Source: Myroides odoratus DSM 2801
Lineage (GTDB): Bacteria > Bacteroidota > Bacteroidia > Flavobacteriales > Flavobacteriaceae
Assembly: GCF_000243275.1 (NCBI RefSeq)
Contig: NZ_CM001437.1
Span: 1,691,165 to 1,755,164, forward strand
Direction of reading: 5' to 3'
Length of the DNA: 64,000 nt
Part shown: positions 63,328 through 64,000 of the stretch, in pieces
Layout of the letters: every line of letters starts with the position of its first letter
Position numbering within the stretch: the stretch's first letter is position 1
Program-made: the position numbers and the translations under genes
The notes under the pieces: model-generated
What the model saw: the letters and a program-made list of their open reading frames with translations, nothing else
Told to the model about the DNA's origin: nothing
The model's database searches: none

Positions 63328-64000
63328 ATGATTCCAAAATCGTTACTATATAAGAATATCCAGATCAATTACTACGATAGTGGTAAAGGCAATGCGTTAA
63401 TTTTCCTCCATGGTTTTTTAGAAAATGCCAAAATGTGGAAGGATTATATGGCGTATTTCTCAACCAAGCACCGCGTGATTAGCATTGACTTATTGGGTCA
63501 TGGTGATACGGGTTGCTTAGGTTATATCCACAGCGTGGAAGATATGGCCGATGCGGTTCACGCGGTAGTTACCCATTTAAAATTAAAGAGAGTCACTTTA
63601 ATTGGGCACTCTATGGGCGGTTATGTTTCTTTGGCATTTGCAGAACTCTATCCTGATTATGTCAAAAACATCGTCTTAATTAATTCTACAGCACGTGCGG
63701 ATAGTCCTGAACGCGTACAAAACAGGGATCGCGCAATTGAACTCATCAAGAAAAATGCTCCCATGTTTATTACGATGGCAATCAACAACTTATTTACTGA
63801 TGCCGTTAGACCACTACATGAAGCAGAAATCAACTATACCCGAGAAGAAGCACTAAAAACATCTACCCAAGGCGTTATTGCCGCTTTAGAAGGAATGAAA
63901 ACGCGAATTGACAAGAAGTACTGCTGCACTTTGCTCCTTACCCCATTGCCTTTATTCTAGGGAAAGACGATCCTGTTATGCCTTATCAAGAGACTTTCGA
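63328..64000 (+). pseudogene. Alpha/beta hydrolase with an apparent frameshift, cut by the window end
   Basis: Residues from MIPKSLLYKN onward show a normal alpha/beta hydrolase: HGFLENAKMW (oxyanion), DLLGHGDTG, and the nucleophile elbow GHSMGGYVS (Ser about 96). Near 63913-63918 the frame runs out, reading KKYCCTLLLTP and stopping at 63960. One base more in the A-rich ACAAGAAG would give DKEVLLHFAPYP and then AFILGKDDPVMPYQETF, which is exactly how such proteins continue and carries the acid residue of the triad. So the gene is frameshifted by one missing base, or the sequence is wrong here. The stop-free second frame runs to the window edge. Confidence 0.75.

Noticed and set aside
1..64000. 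CRISPR array, prophage, toxin-antitoxin or defence system
   Set aside because: I looked for regularly spaced repeats, phage structural genes, nuclease/helicase clusters and small paired genes and found none that I can support.

Overview
This 64 kb window is an ordinary stretch of chromosome from a low-GC member of the Bacteroidota, family Flavobacteriaceae, most likely a Myroides species. The grounds are AT-rich DNA, Bacteroidota promoters (TTTG-N19-TAnnTTTG), a CusA-type RND pump fused to a TolC domain, adjacent DUF2339 and DUF3999 genes, a GT117 (DUF2723) membrane protein, and a subclass B1 metallo-beta-lactamase that from memory resembles the chromosomal MUS/TUS enzymes of Myroides. I see no prophage, insertion sequence, CRISPR array or rRNA gene. 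Species naming is inference; no search was run. || Layout. Positions 1-360 hold three tandem promoters firing leftwards, out of the window, probably toward a stable-RNA operon. Positions 361-650 hold palindromic REP-like elements and a terminator. 660-5829 (minus): aspartase, periplasmic asparaginase, Dcu carrier and porin, an asparagine/aspartate-to-fumarate catabolic operon. 6329-8305: DNA primase that lacks all four zinc ligands. 8378-12044 (minus): ECF sigma factor, anti-sigma factor, coiled-coil/beta-barrel protein and CarboxypepD_reg protein, preceded by an ECF-type promoter and a 24-codon ORF for a hydrophobic peptide. 12430-18784: polyprenyl synthase, RlmN, a short-chain dehydrogenase, class I fumarase, an esterase-like protein and a lipoprotein cytochrome c. 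18952-30329: haem cluster hemA-hemC-hemD-hemE-orf119-hemF-hemB (minus), divergent from araC-hemH-hemJ-histidine kinase-enoyl-CoA hydratase (plus). 30382-31000: two identical tRNA-Gln cassettes. 31099-36037: GT117 protein, ThiL, small membrane protein. 36217-42345: metal-efflux locus (His-rich exported protein, RND-TolC fusion, adaptor). 42377-49737: lipoprotein, B1 metallo-beta-lactamase, glycyl-tRNA synthetase, YceI, an NAD(P)-binding protein, a second aspartase, YchJ-like protein, a 63-aa protein, ComF. 49806-58368: Ig-like lipoprotein, DUF3999/DUF2339 pair, twin lipoproteins, omega-amidase, secreted protein. 58497-62134: sdhCAB. 62317-64000: ChaN-like protein and an alpha/beta hydrolase with an apparent frameshift. 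|| Together. Several genes converge on fumarate and haem. Asparaginase and two aspartases make fumarate and ammonia, Dcu exchanges C4-dicarboxylates, fumarase links to malate, and the type B SdhCAB (dihaem cytochrome b) connects succinate/fumarate to quinone. The haem cluster supplies SdhC and the cytochrome c. Whether aspartate is respired to succinate with SdhCAB working as a fumarate reductase is inference. || The items I rate highest for follow-up are the peptide ORF in front of the ECF operon, the internal signal peptide in the RND-TolC fusion, the zinc-ligand-free primase, a REP-like palindrome family with a conserved ATKGCCAT centre, the enlarged loop in SdhC and the frameshifted hydrolase at the right edge.
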